From assembly GCA_019055375.1 (NCBI GenBank), contig JAHQIW010004636.1:62001-126000 (forward strand): a stretch of 64,000 bases of DNA, written 5' to 3'. Each line of letters begins with the position of its first letter. The first letter of the stretch is position 1. The notes under the pieces were generated by a model. It did not search any database. It saw only the letters and a list, made by a program, of their open reading frames with translations, and was not told where the DNA came from. The stretch comes from Parelaphostrongylus tenuis (Eukaryota > Nematoda > Chromadorea > Rhabditida > Metastrongylidae). Positions 23,701 to 35,320 of this stretch are shown piece after piece. The position numbers and the translations under genes were made by a program.

Positions 23701-26700
23701 TTTCTGTTTTAATTCGTGTTTTAGTCGCGTTGATGCTTTCTATCAGCTCTTTCATTATGGTCACGCAAGGGAATATCGGGACCATAATGCTGAGGGTTAC
23801 GTGGAAAGTGCAGTAGTTTCATCGGTGTGAAATTCATTCCTCGTTTTCTAGATTTATTTTACAGTTTGAGGATTTGAATTTAAATATTCGTCCTTCAGTG
23901 AGATCCATTCATCATGTATTCTTTCAGCCAAATCGACCGCTTGAGTTGGTTTTTCCAGAGATGCCTAAACGTTATGCCGATAGGCCTATGCAGTATGTTA
24001 AGGTTCATCAACAGTCTTTGTATAATTTTTTTTGGAGAAGGTTCAAAAAATCTGGGATGGAGTGTACGTAATTTTTCAACATGTTGGCTTTTAGATAGAC
24101 TTACTTGCTGCTGATAGTTGTGTCTACCTCAGCACAATATATTCGCATATTCTAATAATTACCGACATAAAGACTGGCTTCATGTTTGCAAAGCCTATTC
24201 CTAATAGTGGCGTTCGACAGTTGCTCATACGAATTGTTACTGATATATTTCTGCAATTTGGAGTACCAGGTATTTTCAACCTTTTCTATTATCATTAATC
24301 TGTAGTCTGAAGGACAAAGTTCTACACTTTCCATTGAATTTCAAGTGTCTCACAGAGGTTCTTCACCTGCACGAAATGAGGCTTTAAGACTTTAGAGCTT
24401 TCCTACATTAAGGAGAACTATCGACATAGCAAATTGCTCTTTCTAGTCTGCTGAACAGCGACACTCTGATTTTCTAACTAGGTATACTTTCAGCAAAGCT
24501 TAAAATTCCATCTAAAACTATTAAGTAGTATGCAGAACATTCGGTTAGCGGAGTTGAACTAGCGTTCTGCATACACCAGAGATGCTTGTTACCACTCCGC
24601 CACCGACGCTACCGCTTTACTGCTATCACTCTTTCTTTTGTATGAACCATCATAGCTGTGAGTAACCAACCTATCGGATTTAGTCGGATAAGCACATATC
24701 CCAAGACCGACTGTCTATTAACCTCGGCATAGTTTGAATAAATGAATAGTTTCTTCTGTTTAGCCGTTCCGAGGTGTTATTGATATTATTTATTGAATAT
24801 TATAAATATTCAATAAAAATATATCATAATATTCAATATTCCGTATTGAATATTATAATATTCAATAAATAATATCAGTAACACCTCGGAACGGCTAGAC
24901 AGAAGAAACTATTCATTTAAGCACATATCGCTATTGAATCCAGTTGCGCTTATTGAGTTTGTATAATTCAAGGATCTCCTTACTTTCACTGCTTTTATAG
25001 CAGTGGCATAATGTTTATAACGTCGTGCCACTACTCAGAGTAGTAAAAATATGGAAATTCTTAGCTTGAAAATAGGTAACTGAAGTATTTATGATTAGTT
25101 AGTAGCGATCGAAACAACGCGTGGAATGTTCGATGATATAAATTCCGTTATGGACTAGGCGATCGGGTCATGGTACAGGTAAACGCAACAACAAGACTGT
25201 CGATCATAAGGATTCGATGTGAAGAGATTCTCCGAGAACTGTCGCTTCTGGAAATTCAGTTAACTACAAACTAAAACAAATGAAATTGTGACATCTTGGC
25301 TAAGGTGCTAGCTGTTGTAGCGGACTCATTGTTGTTGTGTCTTTTTAGAAGGATATAGTTGCTCCCACTCGCTAACACTAATTCGTGAGGTAATGAAGGC
25401 GATTAATGGCATTTTCTGCGTAAGTATCAAGGAAGTTCTTCATGATGTAAGTTCCTTCACTTTGCTCTCTTGGCTAGTAGAAATGTTATACTCTAGTAGT
25501 TAGCTCAAACAGATATCTGCACTGTTTTTTGTTTGTTCTCGGCAGTGAATGTTGAGAATCCAAAGAACGTGTATTCGAATCTAATGTATCGATACGCAGT
25601 AGTTCTCTACTAAGTGGACTTGAAAGCCTAACAATGGTCATTAGATATCAATGCTTATGTATGTCTCAAATGATTTACATTGTTATTAAGACTCCAGACT
25701 ATGGCGCCTTTTTACGATCACTGTATGAACAAGCTGCTCTGGAACTGCAGAGTAAGAGCCGATGGGTAGAAATGGTGCAGTTTACGACAATGGTATTCAA
25801 TCAGTCAGGAAAAATGTCACCATTCAAGGTGTGATTCTATGGTTCTCTATTTTTCTCTTTGATATTTAATCGTGCACTGGATTGTCCTTCATCGACTAAA
25901 CTGTCAAAGAGGGAGTGACTATTTGCCAATCGTCCGCAGATGTTCGCCTGTACTTCACTGACAAAGCACAGTTTGGTCCCCAGCTGCAAGCCGAAAAACG
26001 AGCCATCCGCCATTCGACTCACTACCTGACTTTTGGTCAACTAGAATTAGAATATTAACTATATGATTGTGTGCAATAGAAATAAGCGTAGAAGTGGAAG
26101 GAAAGTAGCAGTTATTCGGGATAATAACTGTTACATAAACCGTTACTAGACTGACACACGCCCCTTTTGATCATTCCGAGTAGTGTTGAGAATTCCTTGT
26201 TTATTTGCATAAATGATCGCCACATCATACCGCACGGATCCCAGCACATCTAGCGCTCATTCGTTTGTTCCCCTTCATCGCTTCAAGGGTCTTCGAACAT
26301 TTGCGAGTAGTTTCACTTGCTGTTTGAGGATTTTGTCTTTTTCATGAATGACGTACGCTAGTTGGACAAATCGCGCAATCTCGGAAGAGCGTGAACTAAG
26401 GCGTTATTGAATTATTGCAAGGAAAAGTTGGAAGGAGATGAAACCAGCATCTTCTTTTGTGATAGCCTGTATCAATAATCACTCGTCCCTCGCCCCACAA
26501 AAAACTTGATAGCTTCCCATACATTCCAAAAAGAGTGCTGAAATCTTTCAGTTTGCATTAATTTCTTAATCTTATAGCATCGTTTATAGCGAATGTTCAA
26601 TCGCAACCCCTGCAATATACCCGGACATAAAGTACCTCCATGGCTGCAAAACGAAAGTTTTGCTTTCTGTGATGAAGATAAGGAGAGCGATGCTGTGCTT

Positions 26701-29700
26701 GATGGGGAGGACGAGCAAGTGCAATGCGATGATCATCTCCTTACGAATTCACCCAGATTTGTCACCGGTGACAAAGTTTATGTAAGTATTTACTCTGTCG
26801 CTAAAGTCATCTTATTTTTTTATTAGTTGATTTTGAGTGGCTTCATATGGATCTTCTTCTTATACTTTTGTTAATAGTATCATGAAAGGTCGATTTCATG
26901 CATTTCATTTTTCTAATTTTGAGCATTTCCATTAAAATGTAACTATTGTAAAGGAGTACCTAGTTTTTCTCCCAGTTCAGAATGAAGTTCTCAAGATTAT
27001 TTAGGAAACCTTTCAATCGACTACTTCGAGACCTCACTTAAAAGCAGTAAAATCTGATAACATGTTTTGAGCCTTTTATGAGGTTTACTCTGGTACGTAT
27101 AAAGCGCTACACACCTGCTTCGGAATTCCACCCTCATCAATAGCACAGTGCTCTTTCGTTTAGTTAGTTCTTCGAGGACTTTTGTGGGAGGTTTTGTTAT
27201 GCCCACGTAACAGTTGTGCGCTGTACAATCGACCATCAGTCACTCTAAAATAACACCATGGTGATCCCTTCACTGTACGTCGAATTGAAAAGTGCGTAGT
27301 CGATTTCTCTTTACAAGGGGTATGTTCCCGAGGAGATTGAACGAAAAAACGTGATATTGATGAGCCTGAAATATCACTCTATAAATGCCGTAATAGATTT
27401 TGTGTAAGGCTCAAAGTATGATATTAGGATAGATATAAATATTTCTTCATCGTGGTTTTCAAGAAACAGTCGTTCAAAGAGGTATATATTGTTGTATTGT
27501 GCATACCTCTTGCTAAGCATCGACTTAAATACGTTGGCAGCCATGATTTATCTTGCTGAGAATGTACTATTCTTCGGAACTCGATCTCTATAATAGGGGG
27601 TGAGTGGCTGAGAAAAGGCCTGATTATGGCGGTACCGTGTGGGGACTGGAGCACCCACATGGGATCGGCAAAAAACGAGAAAGGATACTGCCCAACTGAC
27701 GAAACTGCAAGATCGAAACACGTATATCGGGCTCTATAAGTCAGCCCTTTTTTAACAAACCACATGACATGCGTGGCTAAAAAATGACTATTTGGCATAC
27801 GGCGATACCGCCGAAATGCGCGTAAGTTGAAATGTAACCAAGAACAAATATAAGCCGACAAAAACTTGAAAGGCCAGAAACTTTTGCATAGGCTATAAAT
27901 GAAGAGTGAAAGTTCTTATTCATTGTAGATTTTGATCAGTTTTCGTCTCTAACGTCACTTCTAGGTCGGCAATTGTTTTATGGATCGTCTTGAGTCGTCT
28001 ATGAATTTCGTTAGATTCAAAACTCTTTTGTCCATCTTCTTGATGACACAAATTTTTTACTTTTAAAAAGGGACGATATGTAACAAGAGCCAACGACAGA
28101 CCGTGATGTTATTATGCAATGTTAGATTTGACTTCTTGCCATCACTGAGTCTGGTTTCTACGATTTCCATACACGGCATTAGTAGCTTTTCTAATTAGGA
28201 GCGTCATAATGTGACGGTGAAGAATACACAATTATTGTTCTAAATAGATTTTGAAATGAATGCTAGTGAGTCTTCATTACTTTGGAATTTTGGGAGACTG
28301 GTTTTATTTTCTGGTTTCAGTTGCGAAATTTTGAAAACACGGTATCCCGAAGCAATACGCTACCATATCTATATGGCTATATTGGTGAAACTGATTGGGA
28401 AAATAGCCCTCGTTTTCCCTATCGTGTCCATTTTTCGAAAACAAAACACCCTTGGCCTACAGAAAGTCAGTTATGAGATTTCATTGAATTTTTATCTTGT
28501 GAACTATCATATGTAACTATTTTTGGTTTTCCAGGCTCAGAAAGTATTTGGGCTAGCTCATATGACGTCTTACCAACCACACACGATTTGCTTGTCATTT
28601 CGCAAGAAGGTAAATGTTTCCTTTTCCCGGAAATGATTTCGACATTCGCCTACTTGTGGGTGTTCCAATGAGATTGAGTTTTGAAAAAGTGAGCACAGAA
28701 TTCAATATCTCGTAGTTAAAAGTTTTAACCCTTTTGCTGCTAACTAGGAAAAGTCAGTTAATTCGAGGCATATTTTTAGTGACTTCTACATTACTTATTT
28801 TCAGAGAAAGTTTTCGAAATAATCCAGAATTTAATCATCTAGAAAGAATGCGAGTGGCGTCGAATATGTTCTGTAGTTGTGGCGGGGGCGATTACGGGGT
28901 CCCGTGTTCACTTTTTCGTAGTCACCTTTGCACAAACGCGATGGCGAAGGCATGCTGTTTGAGTAGCCGAAAACCTTGTGATTATCACGAGGAATACATC
29001 GATGGTGACGATAACTATAACGTGAGTTCCAATGTATGTTAATTATCTTGATTTCTTTCCTTTGGGACTCGTTTTGTTTGTGTGCACTTTGTTTTGCTGG
29101 CCATATTCATTTAACCCCTTTCCACCACATTTTTCCTTAACAAGAATCTATTTTTGTAAGTAGGAAAGTGAAATTTTTCTTTAAGCGTATGGAATCTCTT
29201 GCAAAAGCCTACGTGAATACTCAGCCAACGACGAAGAATCTCAGGTAAAGGCATTTACATACTTATTTACATATAAAGCTCGTGTGGCGAATTGGTTAGA
29301 GGTGCTTTACAACACACGTGTTCGATGAGTCGCTGTTGATGGTTCGATCACACGCTCATGCCTCATCGGCCTCCCGTTCCTCTGATATTGGTGAAGTGGT
29401 TCCAGACTTCTTTGAGAGGATACCAGCACTGGCTTGGTACACTTGGCATGCCACCACGAGTCGCCAGCTATGCATTCAGTCACCTCATACGAAGCTACAA
29501 TATGAAGAATGCAGCTAAAGGAATACATAAGGCGTCCCTCGGGGATCGATCAACTCCGAGAGCTTTATCCTTCTTTTATAGATCATATATAGTACATAAG
29601 TATGTTTTTTTCTTGTCTGTACGTTGATTTGATTTTCAGACGTAAATGTTCACCACTTGATCCTGAGATTATTGTTATATCTGAGGACGATAATGTTTTC

Positions 29701-30867
29701 GAGGTGCCAGTGTTAACAAGTGAGAGGTAACGTGCTCGAAATTTCTCTGTCATGATGTGACAAAAACATTCAAATTTCTTAAGGTGTAAAAGAAAAAGAG
29801 CAAGGGAGGAATCGACATACACGTTGGTATCCCCCATGGCAACTGTTAATGGAGATCACACAGTGACTACAGCGTTTTCAAGGAGATCACAAGCTGTGTC
29901 TGATGTGAATAATGAGGTAAGCATCGGAACGAATTCGTACTTTGTACAGAAATTTCCTTTTGTGTTCAGAGAAATACTCATTTGCTTCTTCACTATTCAT
30001 AGCATAATAGTGACCATTGCTAGAAACTTCTCTTATCTTACGTGTAATTCTGCAATCTACGTTTTTTATTTTGTCTTCAGTATAGATATATATGCTAGGG
30101 ACCCATGTGCTGCAGTGGTTAGAGGTGCTCTGCGTCGCATATGAGGTCGATATTTCGATATTGCGTTCATGGTCCACAAAGCCTTCCACCCTGTTGGGGT
30201 CAGTAAAATTGTTACCAGACTTGTCTGGGAGGATAAGCAGCACTGACTTGATACATTGGTAAGCCATCACGAGCCATTGTAAAGGCCAGATGTGCACTCA
30301 GCCACCTCAAACAGAACTCAAATTAGCGAATTCATGGCTCATCCCTCGAGATTGATCAACTCCAGGGCCTTATCCTTCTGTCCTTTATGTACATGCTATT
30401 ACTTAGTTGTTTCTGTTATAAAAGTGCATAATTTAGCAACGTCGTAGTGAAAACGGATCAAATACTGAAGCCAAATCAACTGCTTTGTCGTCATCTTTGC
30501 AGGAAGCAAATGTTCGTTATAAAAGTTATTTTCTCTATAATGGGTTGTTCGAAGATAATCAAGATTGTGGAGTGGTTCACTTTCTGTTTGGTTTCGTTTA
30601 CTTCTCATAGAAAGTGATGTTTTTTGCGAGACAATTTCATTAGTTTCCGTTTTTTGAATGATTTATGCCGATCTAATTGTTCTCGAGCAAGCCTGATTAG
30701 TTTTAATCAGCTACCATTTTCTATTATAATATAGTTATATTATTATGTTATAATATAGTTTTTTGCTTCTCCTAATTTTCATTTTGTAGGCTTCCAAGCC
30801 ACAAACACGTAGATCGACAAGGAACTGTAAAACGAAAGTATTCGAGGACTTCATCACCGCTGTTTGA
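20637..30867 (+). CDS. Zinc-finger protein with integrase-derived region (probable domesticated transposon gene)
   Basis: Fourteen exons join in phase to 543 residues: 20637-20675, 21204-21338, 21396-21527, 21585-21659, 23928-24063, 25698-25828, 26590-26781, 28321-28465, 28535-28609, 28807-29021, 29186-29244, 29640-29726, 29784-29916, 30790-30867. The N-terminal third has two Cys/His finger-like units (CRICLELGE...HHRYKVHG; CPVLHC...HLC). Around residue 215, RWVEMVQFTTMVFNQSGKMS then PFKRMFNRNP matches the pattern of rve integrases after the catalytic core (W...L.....YN....TG.SPF...FGR.P). Next come an acidic linker, GDKVYLRNF, as in SH3-like post-integrase domains, and a Cys cluster (CSCGGG...CCLSSRKPCDYH). 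The catalytic Asp/Asp/Glu core is absent, so integration activity is unlikely; a DNA or chromatin-binding role is inference. The C-terminus has a SUMO-interaction-like motif and a basic patch. The exact orthologue is not recognised. Confidence 0.7.
20690..20732. repeat. (AT)n microsatellite
   Basis: TA dinucleotide run in intron 1 of the integrase-derived gene, 15 bases after its donor. Confidence 0.9.
20733..21032 (+). mobile_element. tRNA-derived SINE, family A (best-preserved copy)
   Basis: The head GTGGCGCAGTGGTTAGAGGT is box A and GGTTCGATCTCGC at about 20790 is box B. The body runs GCTCATGGCTCACCAAGCC ... GATTGATCAACGCCGAGAGC, ending in a short TTTATCC repeat that grades into an AT microsatellite. 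About 300 bp. It can serve as reference for the copies at 10460, 14412, 17040, 29276, 30095, 32735 and 39547. Confidence 0.85.
21030..21150. repeat. TATATGTA/TATACATA microsatellite
   Basis: Alternating AT-rich units directly after the SINE tail, possibly grown from it. Confidence 0.85.
21880..22080 (+). mobile_element. Penelope-type element, upstream remnant
   Basis: Shares blocks with 15520-15660 (GATGATTCGCGTCGAACGAG-like, GAGCGACTACAGAGCATC). It contains CTGAAGA...CGTCAAAAC, a damaged hammerhead-like core with GAAAC changed to AAAAC. It precedes a GIY-YIG coding fragment in the same orientation. Confidence 0.45.
22490..22990 (+). pseudogene. GIY-YIG endonuclease fragment of a Penelope-like retroelement
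   Basis: The plus-strand translation contains CEICPKG, a stop, then VGTVYLISCKVCSDKYIGET GRPLYARIEEH (the V-Y-L-I ... KYIGET pattern of GIY-YIG nucleases, with the catalytic Arg after GRPLYA) and a C-terminal part (RRNTPLGTHRAQ, then a frameshift, then NPTINRREECLVI). In Penelope-like elements this nuclease follows the reverse transcriptase; no reverse transcriptase is seen here. Stops and frameshifts make it a dead 5'-truncated copy. It sits in intron 4 of the integrase-derived gene. Confidence 0.75.
24530..24640 (-). mobile_element. tRNA-derived SINE fragment, family C-like
   Basis: Reversed: GCGTCGGTGGCGGAGTGGTA head and a GGTTCAACTCCGC-like box B with one change; the body is short and diverged. 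Confidence 0.5.
24741..24917. mobile_element. Fold-back MITE with perfect-looking long arms
   Basis: The arms AATGAATAGTTTCTTCTGTT-TAGCCGTTCCGAGGTGTTA and their complement AACACCTCGGAACGGCTA-GACAGAAGAAACTATTCATT are nearly identical over about 70 bp. The centre is AT-rich (repeats of AATATTCAAT). A partial relative (GAGGTGTTTCGAGGTTAGTA, then ATGTTATTTATTGAATA) is at 36280-36325. It lies in intron 5 of the integrase-derived gene. Confidence 0.75.
27575..27870 (+). mobile_element. Hammerhead-bearing dispersed repeat, copy H1
   Basis: Shares with 41150-41480 and 41490-41670 the blocks CACATGGGATCGGCAAAAAA / CTCTATAAGTCAGCCCTTTT / CACATGACATGCGTGGCT. The hammerhead segment is annotated separately. 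Confidence 0.6.
27690..27732 (+). ncRNA. Hammerhead ribozyme, partly decayed (H1)
   Basis: GCCCAA, CTGACGA, an AACTGCAAGATC stem-II segment, GAAA, a CACGTAT helix-III segment, then ATCGGGC. The core CTGANGA...GAAA is intact. Stem I has one mismatch (A opposite C). Stem II lost its conserved first G-C pair, and helix III is no longer a palindrome. Probably inactive. Confidence 0.55.
29276..29580 (+). mobile_element. tRNA-derived SINE, family A, divergent
   Basis: Head GTGGCGAATTGGTTAGAGGTG, box B GGTTCGATC at about 29341, 3' end GGGGATCGATCAACTCCGAG. It lies in an intron of the integrase-derived gene between 29244 and 29640. Confidence 0.75.
29640..29726 (+). CDS. Integrase-derived gene, exon with SUMO-interaction-like motif
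   Basis: 29 residues, RKCSPLDPEIIVISEDDNVF then EVPVLTSE. The run of four hydrophobics (IIVI) followed by S-E-D-D is a textbook SUMO-interaction motif pattern. Exon phases match both neighbours. Confidence 0.7.
30095..30390 (+). mobile_element. tRNA-derived SINE, family A, divergent
   Basis: Head TGTGCTGCAGTGGTTAGAGG, degraded box B, tail GATTGATCAACTCCAGGGCC then TTATCCTT. It lies in the last intron of the integrase-derived gene. Confidence 0.75.
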
Positions 30868-30946
30868 TATGTTCTTTGTTATTGTTTAGTCGTATAAATG
30901 TGCCGGTTCAATACTGAACGATCTCAGACTTGTTTACGATCTGAAA

Positions 30947-30952
30947 AATAAA
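30947..30952 (+). terminator. Poly(A) signal of the integrase-derived gene
   Basis: AATAAA 80 bases after the TGA at 30865-30867; the short 3' UTR is typical of nematodes. Confidence 0.7.
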
Positions 30953-32030
30953 CAATTTGCTAAAATTTTTGTATTATTGTGTTTCATTTTGAAGGTTGTT
31001 TATTCCTTGTTATCCAGCCACTCCGTTACAAAATACAATTTAAGTGCTCACTGCTATTGTAGAAATTTCGTATCGAACATTCTAAGTTAACTTGCAGCGA
31101 TTGGAAGTATCTCATGACTGCGCTTGTTGTCAATCCTATGTATTTCGTAGTGTAATCCCTATAGTTATTGTTATTCTATGAGTTGTTACTTTGAAATCAA
31201 AAAATTTCACTTAGTCTCGGAAGTATCCCATCGAAGTTACTCGTAATGATCTGGTTCTTCTGGCTCTGGTTACGTTATCTCAATCACTTTTTTCCGATGA
31301 TGTTGCCTTTTTAGGTTTTTCCCGCTTCTGCATTGGAATTACGTTTTTACTACTGATTTCTAGATTCTATCATTGTATGGAAAAGCTGGAGATTTTACAA
31401 GGTCTGCACAATAGATTTCTCTTTTCCAAGTCTCCCATGATGTGCATCTACCCCTCTCAAGGATGCTTTCTTTTGACATGAATTTAATATTTGCCAGGCT
31501 TATTTTGTAGTCAAGATAGGTATTAATTGAGTGTTAACCCTTTGAGAACGATGAGGGTCAAGTTTTAGGTCTTCTTTCGCCGAACTCAGCTTTTTATTCA
31601 GAATTCAGGAAATTATGCGAAATGTTGGGGATTCCGGCATTTCGCTCGGTTTTTAAAAAAGCTAGGGAATACGCTGTATCAGCAAAAATGAAATTATGGT
31701 TCACACTCGGTCTGCCTTATTTGCTCTGCCAAGGTCCGATGCTTTCTATTGAACTACACCCAGACTCATTCGACAGCCCAAATCTCGGCGAATTCTAGGC
31801 ATAAATTGGATCGCGAAAAAGTTTCTATGGTGCAGTATGAGATCAAACACTAAATCAAGTTTCACATTCGGGGTTTTCTTTGCACATAGGAATTATATTT
31901 GCACAAAAAGTACACAAACTTGGAGAGAAAATCACGTTCCATCAGAGCGGTACCAACAACCTAAAGTATTTCCCGAAACAAAAAAATCTTTGATGAAGAA
32001 CGGAACGCGCGCTATTGGTGATGTCTGTTG
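30953..32030. other. Intergenic, nothing recognised
   Basis: Stretch between the poly(A) signal and the ribozyme repeats. No exon or repeat that I can name. Confidence 0.4.
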
Positions 32031-32039
32031 TGTCATTCG

Positions 32040-32270
32040 AAAAGAATCAAATAGATTGACTTATAGAGCCCGATACACATGTTTCGACAGCCAATCTTTT
32101 CGGCCTCCTTTCGGCCTGTCTCAGTCCCCTATAGTAAGAGTAGGCGACGAACTAACATCTTACACTGTCTGCCAAGTGAATTGTCAAGTCAACCCATTTA
32201 ACATACCACATGACATGTTGGGTCTAATAATAATTACGAGATATTTTAAAATTTGAGCGTGGTCTTAAGA
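32040..32270 (-). mobile_element. Hammerhead-bearing repeat, truncated copy H2
   Basis: In minus orientation it carries the 3' half of the hammerhead (TCGAAACATGTGTATCGGGC then TCTATAAGTC) but the CTGATGA half is missing, replaced by unrelated sequence at about 32090. It forms a head-to-head arrangement with H3. Confidence 0.5.
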
Positions 32271-32610
32271 AAACACTTGAAACCAAAGTTATGATCTACT
32301 GACGATACCAGCCAAGAGCAATCGAGTGTTCAGCACTGTCTGTTCGATGATAATTTCACTTGACAGATAGTGTAAAATGTTCGTCGTCGCCTACTCTTAG
32401 CATAGGGGACTGAGAGCTCTGAGAGGATTGGCTAAAGAAGAAGTGTACCGCCTGACTGATGAAACCGTCAAGGTCGAAACACGTGTATCGGACTCTATAA
32501 ATCAGTCCATTTAACAGGCCACATGACATGTTGGCTCAAATAATAACTACGAGATGTGTTGAAATTTGGGTGTGTTCTTGAGAAAACACTCGAAACAAAA
32601 AATTCAAATA
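32270..32610 (+). mobile_element. Hammerhead-bearing dispersed repeat, copy H3
   Basis: Plus-orientation copy containing the hammerhead at 32451-32492, followed by the family blocks CACATGACATGTTGGCTC and GAAAACACTCGAAACAAA. Confidence 0.6.
32451..32492 (+). ncRNA. Hammerhead ribozyme, nearly intact (H3)
   Basis: The core CTGATGA...GAAA is intact, with helix III ACACGTGT and cleavage triplet GTA. Stem II reads A-ACC-GTCAA-GGT-C: three pairs, but the conserved first G-C pair is A-C. Stem I (CCTGA with TCGGA) has four pairs including a wobble. Confidence 0.6.
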
Positions 32611-32734
32611 GGTTCTTTGAGAAATTTGGAATTGAAACTTTCAATAAAGTTCGGAGGCAAAATCCAACCAGTTGACTTCCGCGGACCCAAGATCCTCTGT
32701 CCCGGTTAGTCACCACCTACACTACTCGGCTGTA

Positions 32735-33018
32735 AGAATCTCGAGGCTCTCGGCGTTAATCAGTGCTTTAGGGGTGCGCCATGAATTCAACTCTATGTGC
32801 AGTATCGTGAGATGTGATCAATGCAGATTTGACCTTTGTTGTGACAATTGGTGGTTTATTGATGTATCAAGTCAGTGCTGCTATCTTCTTAGACAAGTCC
32901 GGTATCAATTCGCCTCCCTGGCGTATGAAGGAAGGGGCTCGGTGAGCTTGGGCGCGGGAGCGAACCGTCGACCAAGTGTATGTTGCAGATCGCCTCTGGC
33001 CACTGCGTCACACGCGGG
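32735..33018 (-). mobile_element. tRNA-derived SINE, family A
   Basis: In reverse the head GTGTGACGCAGTGGCCAGAG, a degenerate box B, the family body and end GCGTTGATC-like sequence at about 32755. The 154-codon plus-strand frame 32672-33136 is an antisense artefact of this SINE. It lies about 200 bases before the INTS3 start. Confidence 0.75.
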
Positions 33019-33222
33019 TACTTATTACGCATTCTTTTATGAGATTCTATGTGAATCATTAACGCGGGTTTTCTTCTATAATATCCACCTGTTCATAGGT
33101 GCGTTTTTTGGATTTTCCAAAACAGAGTTTGCCTAGCTCCACATCAATGAGTTGTCCTCTGTGATTAGAAGTACGCTTTCAGTTACGAGAAGCTAGTGAA
33201 GCCGTGGCTTGAATAGGTAGAG

Positions 33223-33825
33223 ATGGACGTCGGCTTTGTACGACGCCTTAAAAGTCTGGTCGTTTATCGCGAACGCTACGATCAGCCACCGGAAAGTGCA
33301 TGCATGTTTGTTACGAACTCACTAACACTCGAAGGCAAAATCAACATCTTATCCGAAAAGGTATTTGGTCTTCATAATGCTAAGTTATTTAGGAACAAAA
33401 TCAAATACTTATAAGACTTGCGCTTATTTCTAAGAATTCAGTCTGTACTTTTATTTAGCTTTTTATATGTTTATAAGCCTCGAAAAATAGGATACCGCCG
33501 ATTACTTGATTTCTGTAACTCTCGACAAAGATCGACGTGATCAAGTAGCAAGTGGGCTGTTATTTTATCTGTTGACCGATGGCGTCAACTTCAGCAAGGT
33601 TCATGTTTCTTCTTTTTACCAAGAAACGATCAAATTACCGTGTGTGGAACTCTGCTCTTTTTTCAGTATTTTCGTTACCTTTCAATTATCGCGAATGACC
33701 AATGGTATGCCGCCCTCTGTAACGTGAATATGATCCTATTTGAATTATGGCCGAAACTGCAGGAGCCCTGTCGGGAGCTTTTGTTGCAGTTTTTTCGAGA
33801 AATAATCAAACTAAATGTTCCCAAG
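33223..33825 (+). CDS. ints-3: INTS3 exons 1-3
   Basis: Exons 33223-33360, 33491-33598 and 33667-33825, all phase 0 at their ends. Introns are 130 and 68 bp, unlike the long ones downstream. They encode the N-terminal helical region, ending IIKLNVPK. Confidence 0.9.
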
Positions 33826-35289
33826 GTTTGTCGAATATATATAAAGGCATAGGTATTACTGACTTATGCATACATATGTATGTGCGTACTTATATATTTT
33901 ATATGAACATATGGATTTGTGTGCGTATCATGTACATGTGTATATCTTTGAGTGGTTCAAGTAGGGTATAAGGGAACAAATGATAAGTCGACCTCATTCG
34001 GTATAAAAAAATTTCTCATAAGAGTTTTAGTAATCATTCGAAAGCTCAAGTTTCTGGCTACTGAGATATATGGCCAATTTTTCAAAAATACCTTTTACAA
34101 CGATGTAGCATACAAAAAAAAAGTTTAGCACCCGCCGCGCGCCTTCATTTCTGTCGCGCGTATAATTCGCTGGAAACTTGAAAATATATGAACGTATAGA
34201 GAAAATTTTGCAGTATCTGATTCAGCCGTTTTAAATGGAGTTGTTTTAAACAGAGAAGAACTCCCCAAATGAATAATTGGTTGCGCCCTACATATCTAAC
34301 AGTCAGGGCGTCATCGACCCCATTGCCTCCCAGCCCGTAGATAAGCCGGTAAATTAGCTCAGCGACTTTGTGAAACTCGACATTTTCTTCTCTGCTACAC
34401 TACAGTGTAGCGGTCTTTCCAGAAATTAAGGATAGCATTAGAATCATTGGAAACTTACGCCCTCGAATGATTACTAATAGTCTACAGAAAGAGCTATATT
34501 CGGCGAGGTGTGAAACGGATGTTCTCTTTCTTCTACGGCGCTATCAAGAAAGCTTTTCCAAAAAGCAAGCACATCTGAGTTCTTGGATACTTTTGATATC
34601 GAAAGAGTACTAGCACCCTAAGGAAGGAGCTTTGTTCAGCCAAATATAAGCGAGTAGGAAAATAAACGCGACATATTTTCATTTGGATTTTACAGGGTTA
34701 TGCACCGTGATAGCCAGATATTCAAGCTTTCGAGGGAATACTGAGACTCCTATGAGAAATTATTGTAGAGCGAATAAGGTCGAGTATTCGTTTGTTCACT
34801 TATAACCGAATAGAACCGTTTATGCACATGTATGTATGTAGGTAGGTACAGATACATATGTGTATATATGTTCGTGCATATGTATGTGTATATATACACA
34901 TACATAAACATACGTATGGATATGTACTTGCGTAGATATACATACGTGCAGATATCCTTCCAAAGACCGATTTTCATCAAGCCTCGACATGAAATAAAAA
35001 TAAAAGTTTCTGAAAAAAAATGCAGAGGTTGGTATATCTTGTTCAGAACGATGTCCAACTTTTTGGCGATTTCGACTCCCTCGAAACTCATCGTGTTGCT
35101 CAAGATCTCATTCAAATATTGACTTGATATTTCATGAATCTAGGGATAATTTCAAAAATCAACATGAGTGCTCATATTCAAAATCCGTATTTCATATGTA
35201 TGTGCACGTTCGCATACGTGTATGTGTGTACATATGTATGAACCCACACATATATGCGAATATATATATATATATATATAAATAAATAG

Positions 35290-35320
<31 letters not shown>

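Noticed and set aside
27020..27240. Possible further hammerhead (minus strand, TTGATGA...)
   Set aside because: No paired stem II and no GAAAC after it; only the downstream repeat block resembles the family 2 copies.
32672..33136. 154-codon plus-strand reading frame, the longest in the window
   Set aside because: It is the antisense of a family A SINE (32735-33018) and contains its complemented box A and box B; no protein motif.
30868..33222. Operon linking the integrase-derived gene and INTS3
   Set aside because: The 2.3-kb spacing and intervening repeats are far from the few hundred bases typical of nematode operons.
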